Shown here: positions 7,192 through 13,919 of the stretch, piece by piece | Position numbering within the stretch: the stretch's first letter is position 1 | How the letters are laid out: each line of letters opens with the position of its first letter | DNA from: Candidatus Omnitrophota bacterium | Lineage (GTDB): Bacteria; Omnitrophota; Gorgyraeia; Duberdicusellales; 4484-171 | Length of the DNA: 18,798 nucleotides | Direction of reading: 5' to 3' | NCBI GenBank assembly: GCA_023227945.1 | Contig: JALOCC010000036.1 | Location: 1 to 18,798 of the forward strand | Notes under the pieces: model-generated | Told to the model about the DNA's origin: nothing | Databases searched by the model: none | What the model saw: the letters and a program-made list of their open reading frames with translations, nothing else | Made by a program: the position numbers and the translations under genes

Positions 7192-8325
7192 ATGTTGATT
7201 AAAGCAAATATTAGCCTGGAAGAAAAACTTTCTATATTATCAAATGACTCGAAATATGACCTTGCCTGTGCCTGCGCTCCTTCTAAAGAGGAACATCGTA
7301 AGCGCTCGAAGGAAGATAAATGGATATATCCGGTTGTATTTCCTAACGGAGGCAAAACTTTTCTTTTTAAAACCCTTCTTTCCAATGAATGCATCAATAA
7401 TTGTAAGTATTGCCCTTTAAGGATAAATGCAGATACAAAACGCTTAAGGTTAGAACCAGAAGAGCTTGTTAGGCTATTTCTATCGTATTATAAAAGCGGA
7501 AAAGTATCCGGACTTTTCCTAAGCAGCGGCGTTATAAATAACCCCGACGTTACAATGGAACGTATCAACCATGCGGCAGTTTTACTGCGCCGTCAAAATT
7601 TCAGAGGTTACATTCATTTAAAAATTATTCCGGGAGCCTCAGACGCAGCTATCCGTAAGACGATTGCCTTGGCCAGTGCCGTATCGCTTAACATTGAAAC
7701 AGCCGGAGAAGTAAATTTCAAAGAGCTTTCTACGACAAAGAACTATCTGCGTGACATAATAAACCCAACAAACCTTATCAGTAGATTAACTCAAAGGGGC
7801 TCTTTCTATCAAAACGTAAAACATACTACACAGTTTGTTGTCGGCGCATCCAAAGAGACAGATAAAGAGATTGTAGGCTATAGCTGGAAGCTTTATAGGG
7901 AGTTTAACCTTGACCGCGTATATTTTAGCAGTTATCAGCGCGGCGCAGGCGCGCAGGATTGTTTCGGCGAACGTTCCAGCTATACGAACAACCAATTGCT
8001 TACTCGGGAACACAGGCTTTATCAGGCAGACTGGTTGCTGCGTAAATACGGATTTCAAGCCTGCGAAATCCCTTTTTGTCCGGATGGTAACCTTTCTCTG
8101 GAGACTGACCCAAAAGAAATGTGGGCGCGAAGGCATCCGGAATCCTTCCCGATAAACATAAATAAAGCAGATAGATTGAGCCTTCTTCGTATACCAGGTA
8201 TCGGTATAGTTCTGGCAGAACGCATCCTTGCCTTTAGGAAAAACCGCGTAAAGTTGAGCTCTCTATCTGATTTGGGAAAAGTAAATAAAAACTTGAGAAA
8301 AGCCTTATCTTATATAGCTTTTTAG
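7192..8325 (+). CDS. Radical SAM protein with helix-hairpin-helix, putative DNA modification/repair family
   Basis: The 4Fe-4S/SAM motif is CINNCKYC (Cys67, Cys71, Cys74). An N-terminal KYDLACACA segment (21-29), GLFLSSGVI (107-115) and GYIHLKIIPGAS (139-150) match the family described as putative DNA modification/repair radical SAM protein (TIGR03916). Residues about 328-350 hold a helix-hairpin-helix (LLRIPGIGIVLAERI), which binds DNA non-specifically. These proteins are usually encoded beside a uracil-DNA-glycosylase-like partner (TIGR03915), which is absent from this window. The reaction is unknown. The start has AGGA 8 nt upstream, and a terminator lies just before it. At 377 aa it may be slightly shorter than typical members. 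Confidence 0.88.
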   Translation: MLIKANISLEEKLSILSNDSKYDLACACAPSKEEHRKRSKEDKWIYPVVFPNGGKTFLFKTLLSNECINNCKYCPLRINADTKRLRLEPEELVRLFLSYYKSGKVSGLFLSSGVINNPDVTMERINHAAVLLRRQNFRGYIHLKIIPGASDAAIRKTIALASAVSLNIETAGEVNFKELSTTKNYLRDIINPTNLISRLTQRGSFYQNVKHTTQFVVGASKETDKEIVGYSWKLYREFNLDRVYFSSYQRGAGAQDCFGERSSYTNNQLLTREHRLYQADWLLRKYGFQACEIPFCPDGNLSLETDPKEMWARRHPESFPININKADRLSLLRIPGIGIVLAERILAFRKNRVKLSSLSDLGKVNKNLRKALSYIAF

Positions 8326-8340
8326 CATAGGCAATACTAG

Positions 8341-8368
8341 TTGACAAATCCCCAGATAGGCGTATCAT
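8341..8368 (+). promoter_or_regulatory. Promoter of the cold-shock gene leader
   Basis: TTGACA (8341-8346), 16 nt, then TATCAT (8363-8368). The -35 is perfect and the -10 differs at one base. Transcription would start near 8375, leaving a leader of about 105 nt before the cold-shock ATG at 8479. That leader contains a terminator. Confidence 0.65.
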
Positions 8369-8401
8369 AAACATACAAACAAACAAAAGATTAGAGTTCT
8401 T

Positions 8402-8439
8402 AGCCGTAAGGATAGGATAACTAACTTTACGGCTTTTTT
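8402..8439 (+). terminator. Intrinsic terminator inside the cold-shock leader
   Basis: AGCCGTAA (8402-8409) pairs with TTACGGCT (8427-8434) around a 17-nt loop, followed by six T (8434-8439). It sits between the promoter at 8341 and the ATG at 8479. It therefore either releases a short RNA of about 65 nt or attenuates the downstream gene. A second small hairpin (GCGCA/TGCGC, 8447-8463) comes just before the ribosome site. Confidence 0.75.
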
Positions 8440-8478
8440 ATTAATAGCGCACTTAGGTTGCGCAAAAAAGGAGGTTCA

Positions 8479-8688
8479 ATGCATACAGGTAAAATCAAAA
8501 AACTAGTCAGGGAAAGAGGTTTTGGCTTTATTAGTGACACTGACGGAAGCGAAGTGTTTTTTCACAAAAGCAGCTTGCTTGAGGCTCAGTTTGATTCTTT
8601 GAACGAAAACCAGGAAGTCGAATTTGAAACCCGTAAAGGCCCAAAAGGCCCAAGTGCTGTCAGCGTCCGTGTAAAAGCCCAACAATAG
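8479..8688 (+). CDS. csp: Cold-shock domain protein (CspA family)
   Basis: A 69-residue single cold-shock domain that binds single-stranded RNA or DNA and melts RNA structure. The two nucleic-acid-binding motifs are visible: RNP1 in GFGFIS (14-19) and RNP2 in VFFHKS (26-31). It begins with TGKIKKL, close to the usual TGTVKWF start. The ATG at 8479 is chosen because AAGGAGG (8468-8474) is 4 nt upstream and it gives the usual family length. A longer reading from the TTG at 8458 is not supported. Its leader carries a promoter, a terminator and a hairpin next to the ribosome site, suggesting RNA-level control as in other csp genes. The B12-type radical SAM gene starts 9 nt after its stop. Confidence 0.95.
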   Translation: MHTGKIKKLVRERGFGFISDTDGSEVFFHKSSLLEAQFDSLNENQEVEFETRKGPKGPSAVSVRVKAQQ

Positions 8689-8697
8689 TTTATCGAT

Positions 8698-9984
8698 ATG
8701 AAAATAGCGTTTATCGAGCCTAGCCCTGTTGAGAGCAATGTTTACAGTAAATTGCACATGCCATTGCTGGGCCCTCTTTATTTGGGAGCAATCCTTAAAC
8801 AACGAGGGCACCAGGTTTCGATTTTTAACGAAAATATTTACCGCCCCGATTATTCAAAACTTGATGCGGATTTAATCGGAATTTCTATTCTTACCTCAAC
8901 TTCTAAACGCGGCTATGAAATAGCCAAAAAATTTCCAAAAGAAAAAGTAATTATCGGAGGAGTCCATGCGAGTTTGCTCCCTGAAGAGTCTCTGCAATAT
9001 GCGCGGCAAGTTGTTATTGGAGAAGCAGAAGAAGTTATCGCTGACATAGTTGAAGGCAGGATGAAAGATCCTATCGTGCGCGGTAGGGAAGTTAAAAATC
9101 TGGATAGTCTGCCGCAGCCGGATTTTTCTCTGGTAAAAGGCTATAAAATTCCGGCAATGATTATGCCGGTTTCTACATCCAGAGGTTGCCCTTTTGACTG
9201 TAGTTTTTGTTCGGTAACAAAACTTTTTGGACGAAATTACCGTTTTAGAAGCGCGCAAAGTGTTATGCAGGAATTATTAACGCGGAGAACCGGTACTTTA
9301 TTTTTCTGCGATGATAATTTTACCGCTCATCCAAAGCGTACAGAAGAGTTATTGAAGCTTATGATGGAAAATAAGATAAATAATTGGACATGTCAAGCGC
9401 GTTGCGATGTTGCTAAGAATGATAAATTGCTTAATATGATGGTTCGTGCCGGCTGCACCACGGTTTGCGTGGGCTTTGAGTCGGTTAACAACAAAACACT
9501 TGAGGCATACCACAAAAAACAAACAATAGAAGATATAATAAAAGCCATAAAATCTTTTCATAGAAAAAAAATTAAAATTCACGGTATGTTCATTTTAGGA
9601 GCAGATCAGGATAGCGCAAAAACCGTATGGGAAACATTAAAGTTTGCGATAAAGCAAAAAATTGATACTATTCAGATGTCAATCCTAACGCCTTTCCCTG
9701 GGACTAAAATTTGCGAAGAGCTGGAACGGGAAAAAAGGATTTTTAGCCGCGACTGGAGCCTTTATGACGGCCAGCACATTGTTTTTAAGCCAAAGCTACT
9801 GTCTGCGAGAGAACTTCAGCTAAACGTTGTAAGAGCGTATGCCAAATTTTATTCGCTTTCTAATTCTTTAGCTTTACTTTTAGGGCTACGCTTAAGAAAT
9901 GCTTTCTTTAGATTTATGGGCAACAGGATTGTTAAGAAATGGGTTGCTCATAACCGAAAGATGCAGTGGATACTGCAAGGATAG
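8698..9984 (+). CDS. B12-binding-domain radical SAM protein
   Basis: A 428-residue member of the COG1032-like group, in which an N-terminal cobalamin-binding Rossmann domain precedes a radical SAM barrel. The N-terminal part has LGPLYLGAILKQRGH (24-38), IIGGVHASLLPEE (85-97) and VIGEAEE (106-112), typical of this domain. The canonical DxHxxG cobalamin ligand is not seen, as in many relatives. The cluster motif is CPFDCSFC (Cys164, Cys168, Cys171). FFCDDNF (202-208), VGFES (258-262) and TPFPGT (331-336) are further group signatures. Substrate is unknown; relatives modify lipids, cofactors or RNA. No clear ribosome site precedes the ATG, which lies 9 nt after the cold-shock gene, and a 46-codon gene follows 9 nt after its stop. 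Confidence 0.88.
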   Translation: MKIAFIEPSPVESNVYSKLHMPLLGPLYLGAILKQRGHQVSIFNENIYRPDYSKLDADLIGISILTSTSKRGYEIAKKFPKEKVIIGGVHASLLPEESLQYARQVVIGEAEEVIADIVEGRMKDPIVRGREVKNLDSLPQPDFSLVKGYKIPAMIMPVSTSRGCPFDCSFCSVTKLFGRNYRFRSAQSVMQELLTRRTGTLFFCDDNFTAHPKRTEELLKLMMENKINNWTCQARCDVAKNDKLLNMMVRAGCTTVCVGFESVNNKTLEAYHKKQTIEDIIKAIKSFHRKKIKIHGMFILGADQDSAKTVWETLKFAIKQKIDTIQMSILTPFPGTKICEELEREKRIFSRDWSLYDGQHIVFKPKLLSARELQLNVVRAYAKFYSLSNSLALLLGLRLRNAFFRFMGNRIVKKWVAHNRKMQWILQG

Positions 9985-9993
9985 TTTTAAGAT

Positions 9994-10134
9994 ATGCAAA
10001 AAATAAAAACTTCAAGTAAAGGAAGAAGATGCAAATATCCTACCTGCAATATAGTTCTCAGTATCTATAACCACGAACGCTACTGTTATCTGCATAAGTG
10101 TAAAATGCTTCTTAAGCCAGCGAAAGTTAAATAA
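9994..10134 (+). CDS. 46-residue Cys/His zinc-binding mini-protein
   Basis: A short reading frame of 46 codons after the radical SAM gene. Its middle reads GRRCKYPTC, then LSIYN and RYCYLH, giving Cys13-x4-Cys18-x12-Cys31-x2-His34, a plausible zinc site. The pattern RC..P.C...LS.YN....C..H recurs in small bacterial and phage proteins and in N-terminal modules of some helix-turn-helix proteins, as I recall. The rest is short and strongly basic (many Lys/Arg), consistent with nucleic-acid contact. AAGG lies 12 nt upstream of the ATG, a weak ribosome site, and the gap from the upstream stop is only 9 nt, so coupling is likely. Function unknown. A minus-strand frame overlaps it but looks random. 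Confidence 0.68.
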   Translation: MQKIKTSSKGRRCKYPTCNIVLSIYNHERYCYLHKCKMLLKPAKVK

Positions 10135-10324
10135 CCATCTTTTCCTCCAGCTCAACATCTTCATTAAAGCATAAACTTTCTGCAGCATTACTAATATTCT
10201 AAAATCTTCAATTGATATATTTTTAATTCGGAAGTAAAATAATCTAGGATTTATAAACATGTAATTGCTAGAAGCAGATTGCCGTGGATATTCGTTTCTA
10301 TATTTACCCCTCGCGCCTATATAT
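10135..10324. other. Intergenic AT-rich spacer with a candidate promoter
   Basis: No gene is supported here. TTGATA (10212-10217), a 17-nt spacer and TAAAAT (10235-10240) form a good promoter pair pointing to the small gene at 10418. Transcription from it would create a leader of about 170 nt that includes the two hairpins at 10325-10407. Confidence 0.45.
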
Positions 10325-10407
10325 CGTGTAAATTTTCTCGGCCTACGGCCAGGAAAATTTACACGAAGCGCTTCGGGGTTAATTTTCCGCCTCAGGCGGA
10401 AAATTAA
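10325..10407 (+). repeat. Two tandem long hairpins with a shared AATTTTC/GAAAATT core
   Basis: Hairpin 1 (10325-10365): CGTGTAAATTTTC pairs with GAAAATTTACACG (13 bp), then GGCC/GGCC around a TAC loop with a wobble and a mismatch between. A palindromic GAAGCGCTTC (10365-10374) joins them. Hairpin 2 (10379-10407): TTAATTTTCCGCC pairs perfectly with GGCGGAAAATTAA (13 bp) around TCA. The end of hairpin 2 runs into the AAGGAGG ribosome site at 10406-10412. It may be an extragenic repeat, or a leader structure controlling translation. Confidence 0.7.
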
Positions 10408-10417
10408 GGAGGTCCAT

Positions 10418-10756
10418 ATGAAAATAGAGGATTTGACCGGTAAGTTGGTTCTGTTTAAATTTTCTGAAGAAATACGCTCAGATTTGTCGCTTTTTCAAAT
10501 TTATAAAGACGAAATTTGGGCTTTGGTTACCGGCGTTGATGATATGGGCATATGGATAGAAAACCCGGCATATGAGCTTGGAATATGGTGGGATGAAAAA
10601 GGAAATTTAATACCACCGCACAAACAGGTGAAAGAAAAAGTAAAAACTGATATATTTATGCCCTGGCGTTATATAAAGGTTCTCATGAATGTGGTCGATG
10701 AAAGGTTTCAAAAGTCTAAAAACGAAAGGCTTCCGGGATTTCAGTCTTATAAATAA
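10418..10756 (+). CDS. Small protein of unknown function
   Basis: I do not recognise a named family. The start is the ATG at 10418, set by AAGGAGG (10406-10412) 5 nt upstream. A longer frame starting at 10265 would read through the two hairpins and is not credible. The 112 residues are soluble, with no signal peptide or membrane segment. The first 55 or so look beta-rich: LTGKLVLFKF, then WALVTGVDDMGIWIENP. Residues about 88-100 read FMPWRYIKVLMNV, the kind of strand that closes Sm-like or PilZ-like small barrels (compare I.W..I..I endings of Sm folds). This is only a resemblance. It may be transcribed alone from the promoter at 10212-10240. Coding status is good because of the strong ribosome site and normal composition. 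Confidence 0.75.
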   Translation: MKIEDLTGKLVLFKFSEEIRSDLSLFQIYKDEIWALVTGVDDMGIWIENPAYELGIWWDEKGNLIPPHKQVKEKVKTDIFMPWRYIKVLMNVVDERFQKSKNERLPGFQSYK

Positions 10757-10853
10757 TATAAACGGATTTTGTTATAAACTAACTAGAAATTGAGATAACC
10801 CTTTTTTTAAAAATTTAGTATGCTGCAGAAAAATAAGTGATACGTTAAAAATA

Positions 10854-12230
10854 ATGAAATTTATCCCCCCTTTTATTAATAGTTTCAGGGTAAAAGTAAC
10901 TCTTACTTTAATCTTCTCATTGTTGTTTATTGCGGGATTGGATAATTTTATTCTTTACGAATATAACTTACGTCTGCAATTCAAAAATTTACAGGATAAA
11001 TTAAAAACTATCGCCAGTACGGCAGCCATAGATATCGATGCGGATTTAATTGGGAAAGTCCCATTGAATAGGGAAGGAATAAACAGCCAAGCCTATGAAA
11101 CAATAGCCGAACAGCTTAACAAAATTAAAAAAGCAAACCCGCAATTAAAATATATTTATACTCTTGCCAAAACCGGCACGCCCGGCATTGCGCAATTTAT
11201 CGTTGATCCTTCGCCTTATATAGGCACGCGTACATCTTTGCCGGGAGATAAATACGATGCCTACCGTTTTCCGGAAATGCTCGAGGCTTACGGGGGCCCT
11301 ACCGTAGACAAAAATCTTGTAATTGATGAATGGGGAGCAACGCTCTCGGCTTATGCGCCGATTTATGGTAAAAATTTAAAAGCTGTTGCGATTTTGGGGG
11401 TGGATATAGATGCCAATGAAGTTTATACGCTGCAAAAGGCTGCCCGGTTAAAAACGCTTTTTATTCTAATACTTGTAATAGCTGTTTCAATATTGCTTGG
11501 AGCTTGGATTTCAATGGATGTTACGCGGCCGGTTCAGAATCTTGTTGAAGGCACGCGTAGGATTGCGGCCGGAAATTTGGATTATAAAGTTGAGATTAAA
11601 AGTAAAGACGAGATAGGAGAACTAGCCGAGGCATTTAACGCTATGGCTGGGAATTTAGCAGCTTCGCGGGAAAAACTGCACGATTATTTCTATCGTGTAG
11701 TCCAGGCTATGGTAAGGAGCCTTGAAGCAAAAGACCACTATACGCGAGGCCATTCCGACAGGGTAAGTGAATATTCCGCAGATATAGCAAAAGCTATTGG
11801 GTTTTCCGATGAAAAAGTAGAAATGCTTAAAAAGGCAGCGCAGCTGCATGATATAGGAAAATTAGGAATTCATGAGGATATTTTGAATAAAAAAAGCGCG
11901 CTTTCAGAGAATGAATGGGATTTAATTCATCAGCATCCTGCTGTAGGAGAAGAAATCTTAAAGCCCATTTTTCTGGACGAAGAAATGCTTGCCGTTGTAA
12001 GGAGCCACCACGAGCGGTATGATGGAAAAGGATATCCCGATGGCTTAAAGGCAGAGCAGATTAATATTTTTGCTCAAATTGTTTGTGTCGCTGATAGTTA
12101 TGATGCAATGACATCATCCCGTTCCTATCGGGCTGCTTTAAGTAAAGAGGAAGCAATAGAGCGCCTTAAAAAAGATTGCGGCGCTCAATTTAACCCGGAA
12201 ATTGTAGAGGCATTTATAAAAGTATTATAG
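10854..12230 (+). CDS. Membrane HD-GYP protein with Cache-like sensor and HAMP
   Basis: A signalling protein likely to hydrolyse cyclic di-GMP. One membrane helix (about 16-36) leads to an outer sensor domain of about 160 residues that ends in VAILGVDIDA, resembling PDC/Cache folds. A second helix (about 201-219) is followed by a HAMP linker (about 220-272, with DEIGELAEAFNAMA) and an HD-GYP domain (about 280-458). Catalytic motifs are complete: HD at 332-333 in LHDIGK, His361, HHERYDGKGYP (385-395) and VADSYDAMT (412-420). GYP is intact, supporting c-di-GMP activity, although some HD-GYP proteins act on other dinucleotides. No response-regulator domain or partner is nearby. The ATG has no obvious ribosome site. 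A palindromic element begins 2 nt after its stop. Confidence 0.93.
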   Translation: MKFIPPFINSFRVKVTLTLIFSLLFIAGLDNFILYEYNLRLQFKNLQDKLKTIASTAAIDIDADLIGKVPLNREGINSQAYETIAEQLNKIKKANPQLKYIYTLAKTGTPGIAQFIVDPSPYIGTRTSLPGDKYDAYRFPEMLEAYGGPTVDKNLVIDEWGATLSAYAPIYGKNLKAVAILGVDIDANEVYTLQKAARLKTLFILILVIAVSILLGAWISMDVTRPVQNLVEGTRRIAAGNLDYKVEIKSKDEIGELAEAFNAMAGNLAASREKLHDYFYRVVQAMVRSLEAKDHYTRGHSDRVSEYSADIAKAIGFSDEKVEMLKKAAQLHDIGKLGIHEDILNKKSALSENEWDLIHQHPAVGEEILKPIFLDEEMLAVVRSHHERYDGKGYPDGLKAEQINIFAQIVCVADSYDAMTSSRSYRAALSKEEAIERLKKDCGAQFNPEIVEAFIKVL

Positions 12231-12232
12231 TA

Positions 12233-12314
12233 GCGGATTACCGCGGAACTAAACGCGGATAAACGCATGCTAATTCGCTTGCGTAAATCCGCGTAGGTAT
12301 CCGCGGCAATCTGC
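12233..12314. repeat. Nested palindromic intergenic element
   Basis: The 82-bp element is symmetric: GCGGATT (12233-12239) with AATCTGC (12308-12314, one wobble), CCGCGG (12241-12246) with CCGCGG (12301-12306), ACGCGGAT (12253-12260) with ATCCGCGT (12287-12294), and ACGCA (12263-12267) with TGCGT (12280-12284). It fills nearly the whole gap between two genes and encodes nothing. The look is that of a dispersed extragenic palindrome or small non-autonomous mobile element; no other copy lies in this window. Confidence 0.7.
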
Positions 12315-12335
12315 TTCTATAGCAAGGAAAAACAA

Positions 12336-13739
12336 ATGGCGGTTTCGATACAATTTTGTGGAGGAGCCAAGACTGTTACAGGCTCAGTCCATCTTATTAC
12401 TACAAAACATTCCAAGGTTATCCTTGACTGCGGGCTGTTTCAGGGAAAGCGTGACGAATATTTTGCCATAAACTCGCAATTTCCGTTTAACCCGCAGAAT
12501 CTTGATGCTTGCGTGTTATCACACGCGCACATAGACCATTCCGGCAATATCCCTACACTGGTAAAAAAGGGTTTTAGGGCCTCAGTTTATTGTACGCCTG
12601 TGACAAGAGATTTATGCCGCTATATGCTTCCTGACAGCGGCCACATACAGGAAGAAGATATAAAATACGTTAATAAAATAAATAGACGCCGTGGCTTGCC
12701 GCCGCGCGCGCCTCTTTATACGAAAGAGGATGCCGAAAAGGCGCTTAAGTATTTTCGTGCTCTTGATTATGACCATACTATGCGAATCGCTGACGATGTA
12801 GATTTAAATTTTTATGACGGCGGCCATATTCTAGGTTCAACCATAACGGTATTGGATATTATGACAGGTTCAAGGCAGCCTATAAGAATCGCCTATGCTG
12901 TGGATTTAGGCAGGGAGGGTATGCCTCTTTTGGATGATCCGGAAGTCCCGCCAGGCATTAACTATTTAATTATGGAAAGTACCTATGGTGGAAGGCGCCA
13001 CGAGACATTGGAAGAAGCGGAAATTAAACTTGCCAATACCATTAACAAAACAGTGCAGCGCGGCGGGAAGGTTATTATTCCTTCTTTTGCTCTTGAGCGC
13101 ACGCAACTGATTGTTTACTTTATAAGTGAATTAATAAAAAGAAAAATGGTGCCGAAAATTCCCATATACGTTGATGGGCCTTTGGCGGTTAGTCTTACCC
13201 AGGTATTTAGAGAAAACTGGAAATATTTTGATGAAGCAACAAAAAAATCTTTTCGCGAGCACAAAGACCCTTTTAGCCATGATAATATTGAATATATAAG
13301 TAAAGTGGATGATTCCAAAAAACTTCACGATATAGATAAGCCGATAATAATTATATCTGCATCCGGCATGTGCGAAAACGGCCGCATCCAGCATCATTTG
13401 AAAAATAACATTGAAAACCCTAAAAATGCAATTATTGTTGTTGGGTTTATGGCGAAGGATACTTTGGGCAGGCGTATAGTTGAGAAACAGGCTACCGTGC
13501 GTATTTTTGGCCGCCCCTATGATTTAAGGGCAGAGGTGGTTGTGATAAACGCTTTTAGCTCTCACGCTGACTGTGACGGGTTGGTTGAATATGCCGGCAA
13601 ATGCCGTGGTAATTTAAGGCAGATATTTTTAGTTCACGGAGAAGCTGACCAGGCAGAAATTTTGAAGAATAATATCAGGAAGAAGTTCCGTTTAAAGGTA
13701 AGCATCCCGGAGAAAGGTGAAGCAGTTTATTTAAGATAA
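12336..13739 (+). CDS. Beta-CASP metallo-beta-lactamase RNA-processing exonuclease
   Basis: A cytoplasmic zinc-dependent nuclease of the CPSF73-like COG1236 group, acting on RNA. The metallo-beta-lactamase motif is SHAHIDHSG (His63, His65, Asp67, His68), completed by His164 in GGHILGS, Asp190 in AVDLG and His434 in VHGE. The beta-CASP insert runs from about 210 to 395: PSFALERTQ (249-257), SASGMCENGRIQHHL (341-355) with the motif-B His, and GFMAKDTLGR (370-379). AFSSHAD (406-412) is the motif-C histidine region. 467 aa is typical. An AAGGA site lies 7 nt before the ATG. It stands between a palindromic element and a cluster of GC-rich hairpins. Substrate and direction of cleavage cannot be told from sequence. 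Confidence 0.94.
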   Translation: MAVSIQFCGGAKTVTGSVHLITTKHSKVILDCGLFQGKRDEYFAINSQFPFNPQNLDACVLSHAHIDHSGNIPTLVKKGFRASVYCTPVTRDLCRYMLPDSGHIQEEDIKYVNKINRRRGLPPRAPLYTKEDAEKALKYFRALDYDHTMRIADDVDLNFYDGGHILGSTITVLDIMTGSRQPIRIAYAVDLGREGMPLLDDPEVPPGINYLIMESTYGGRRHETLEEAEIKLANTINKTVQRGGKVIIPSFALERTQLIVYFISELIKRKMVPKIPIYVDGPLAVSLTQVFRENWKYFDEATKKSFREHKDPFSHDNIEYISKVDDSKKLHDIDKPIIIISASGMCENGRIQHHLKNNIENPKNAIIVVGFMAKDTLGRRIVEKQATVRIFGRPYDLRAEVVVINAFSSHADCDGLVEYAGKCRGNLRQIFLVHGEADQAEILKNNIRKKFRLKVSIPEKGEAVYLR

Positions 13740-13754
13740 ATTATTTCTTGCGCA

Positions 13755-13840
13755 CGGGAGCCCCGCAGGGGCGACGTCCCGAACCGCCACGGTGGTGCAA
13801 GGCACCACCAGCCCGCGGGCTACCGAAAGCGAGCCCGCGG
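13755..13840. repeat. Cluster of three GC-rich hairpins
   Basis: Hairpin A: CGGGA (13755-13759) with TCCCG (13777-13781), enclosing GCCCC (13760-13764)/GGGGC (13768-13772). Hairpin B: GGTGGTGC (13791-13798) with GCACCACC (13802-13809), loop AAG. Hairpin C: CCGCGGGCT (13813-13821) with AGCCCGCGG (13832-13840). All are perfect and much more GC-rich than surrounding genes. No U-run follows, so they are not standard terminators. Probably an extragenic repeat that could protect the 3' end of the nuclease mRNA. Confidence 0.65.
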
Positions 13841-13902
13841 TATCTGGCAACGGAATAAGGCAGCCGCTTTACTAATTTTGTTACAAAATCAAATCTTTCT
13901 GT

Positions 13903-13919
13903 TATAATATGCCAGTATG
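13903..13919 (+). promoter_or_regulatory. Consensus -10 immediately before an ATG (possible leaderless start)
   Basis: TATAAT (13903-13908) ends 8 nt before the ATG at 13917, so a transcript would begin at or next to the start codon. No Shine-Dalgarno sequence is present. The -35 is weak: TTGTTA lies 19 nt upstream of the -10. Confidence 0.5.

Noticed and set aside
10012..10260. Minus-strand frame of 82 codons (basic, hydrophobic)
   Set aside because: No ribosome site, it lies opposite the conserved zinc mini-protein, and the residue pattern is that expected from antisense AT-rich DNA.
10265..10417. N-terminal extension of the small unknown protein
   Set aside because: It would translate two perfect hairpins; the strong ribosome site defines the ATG at 10418.
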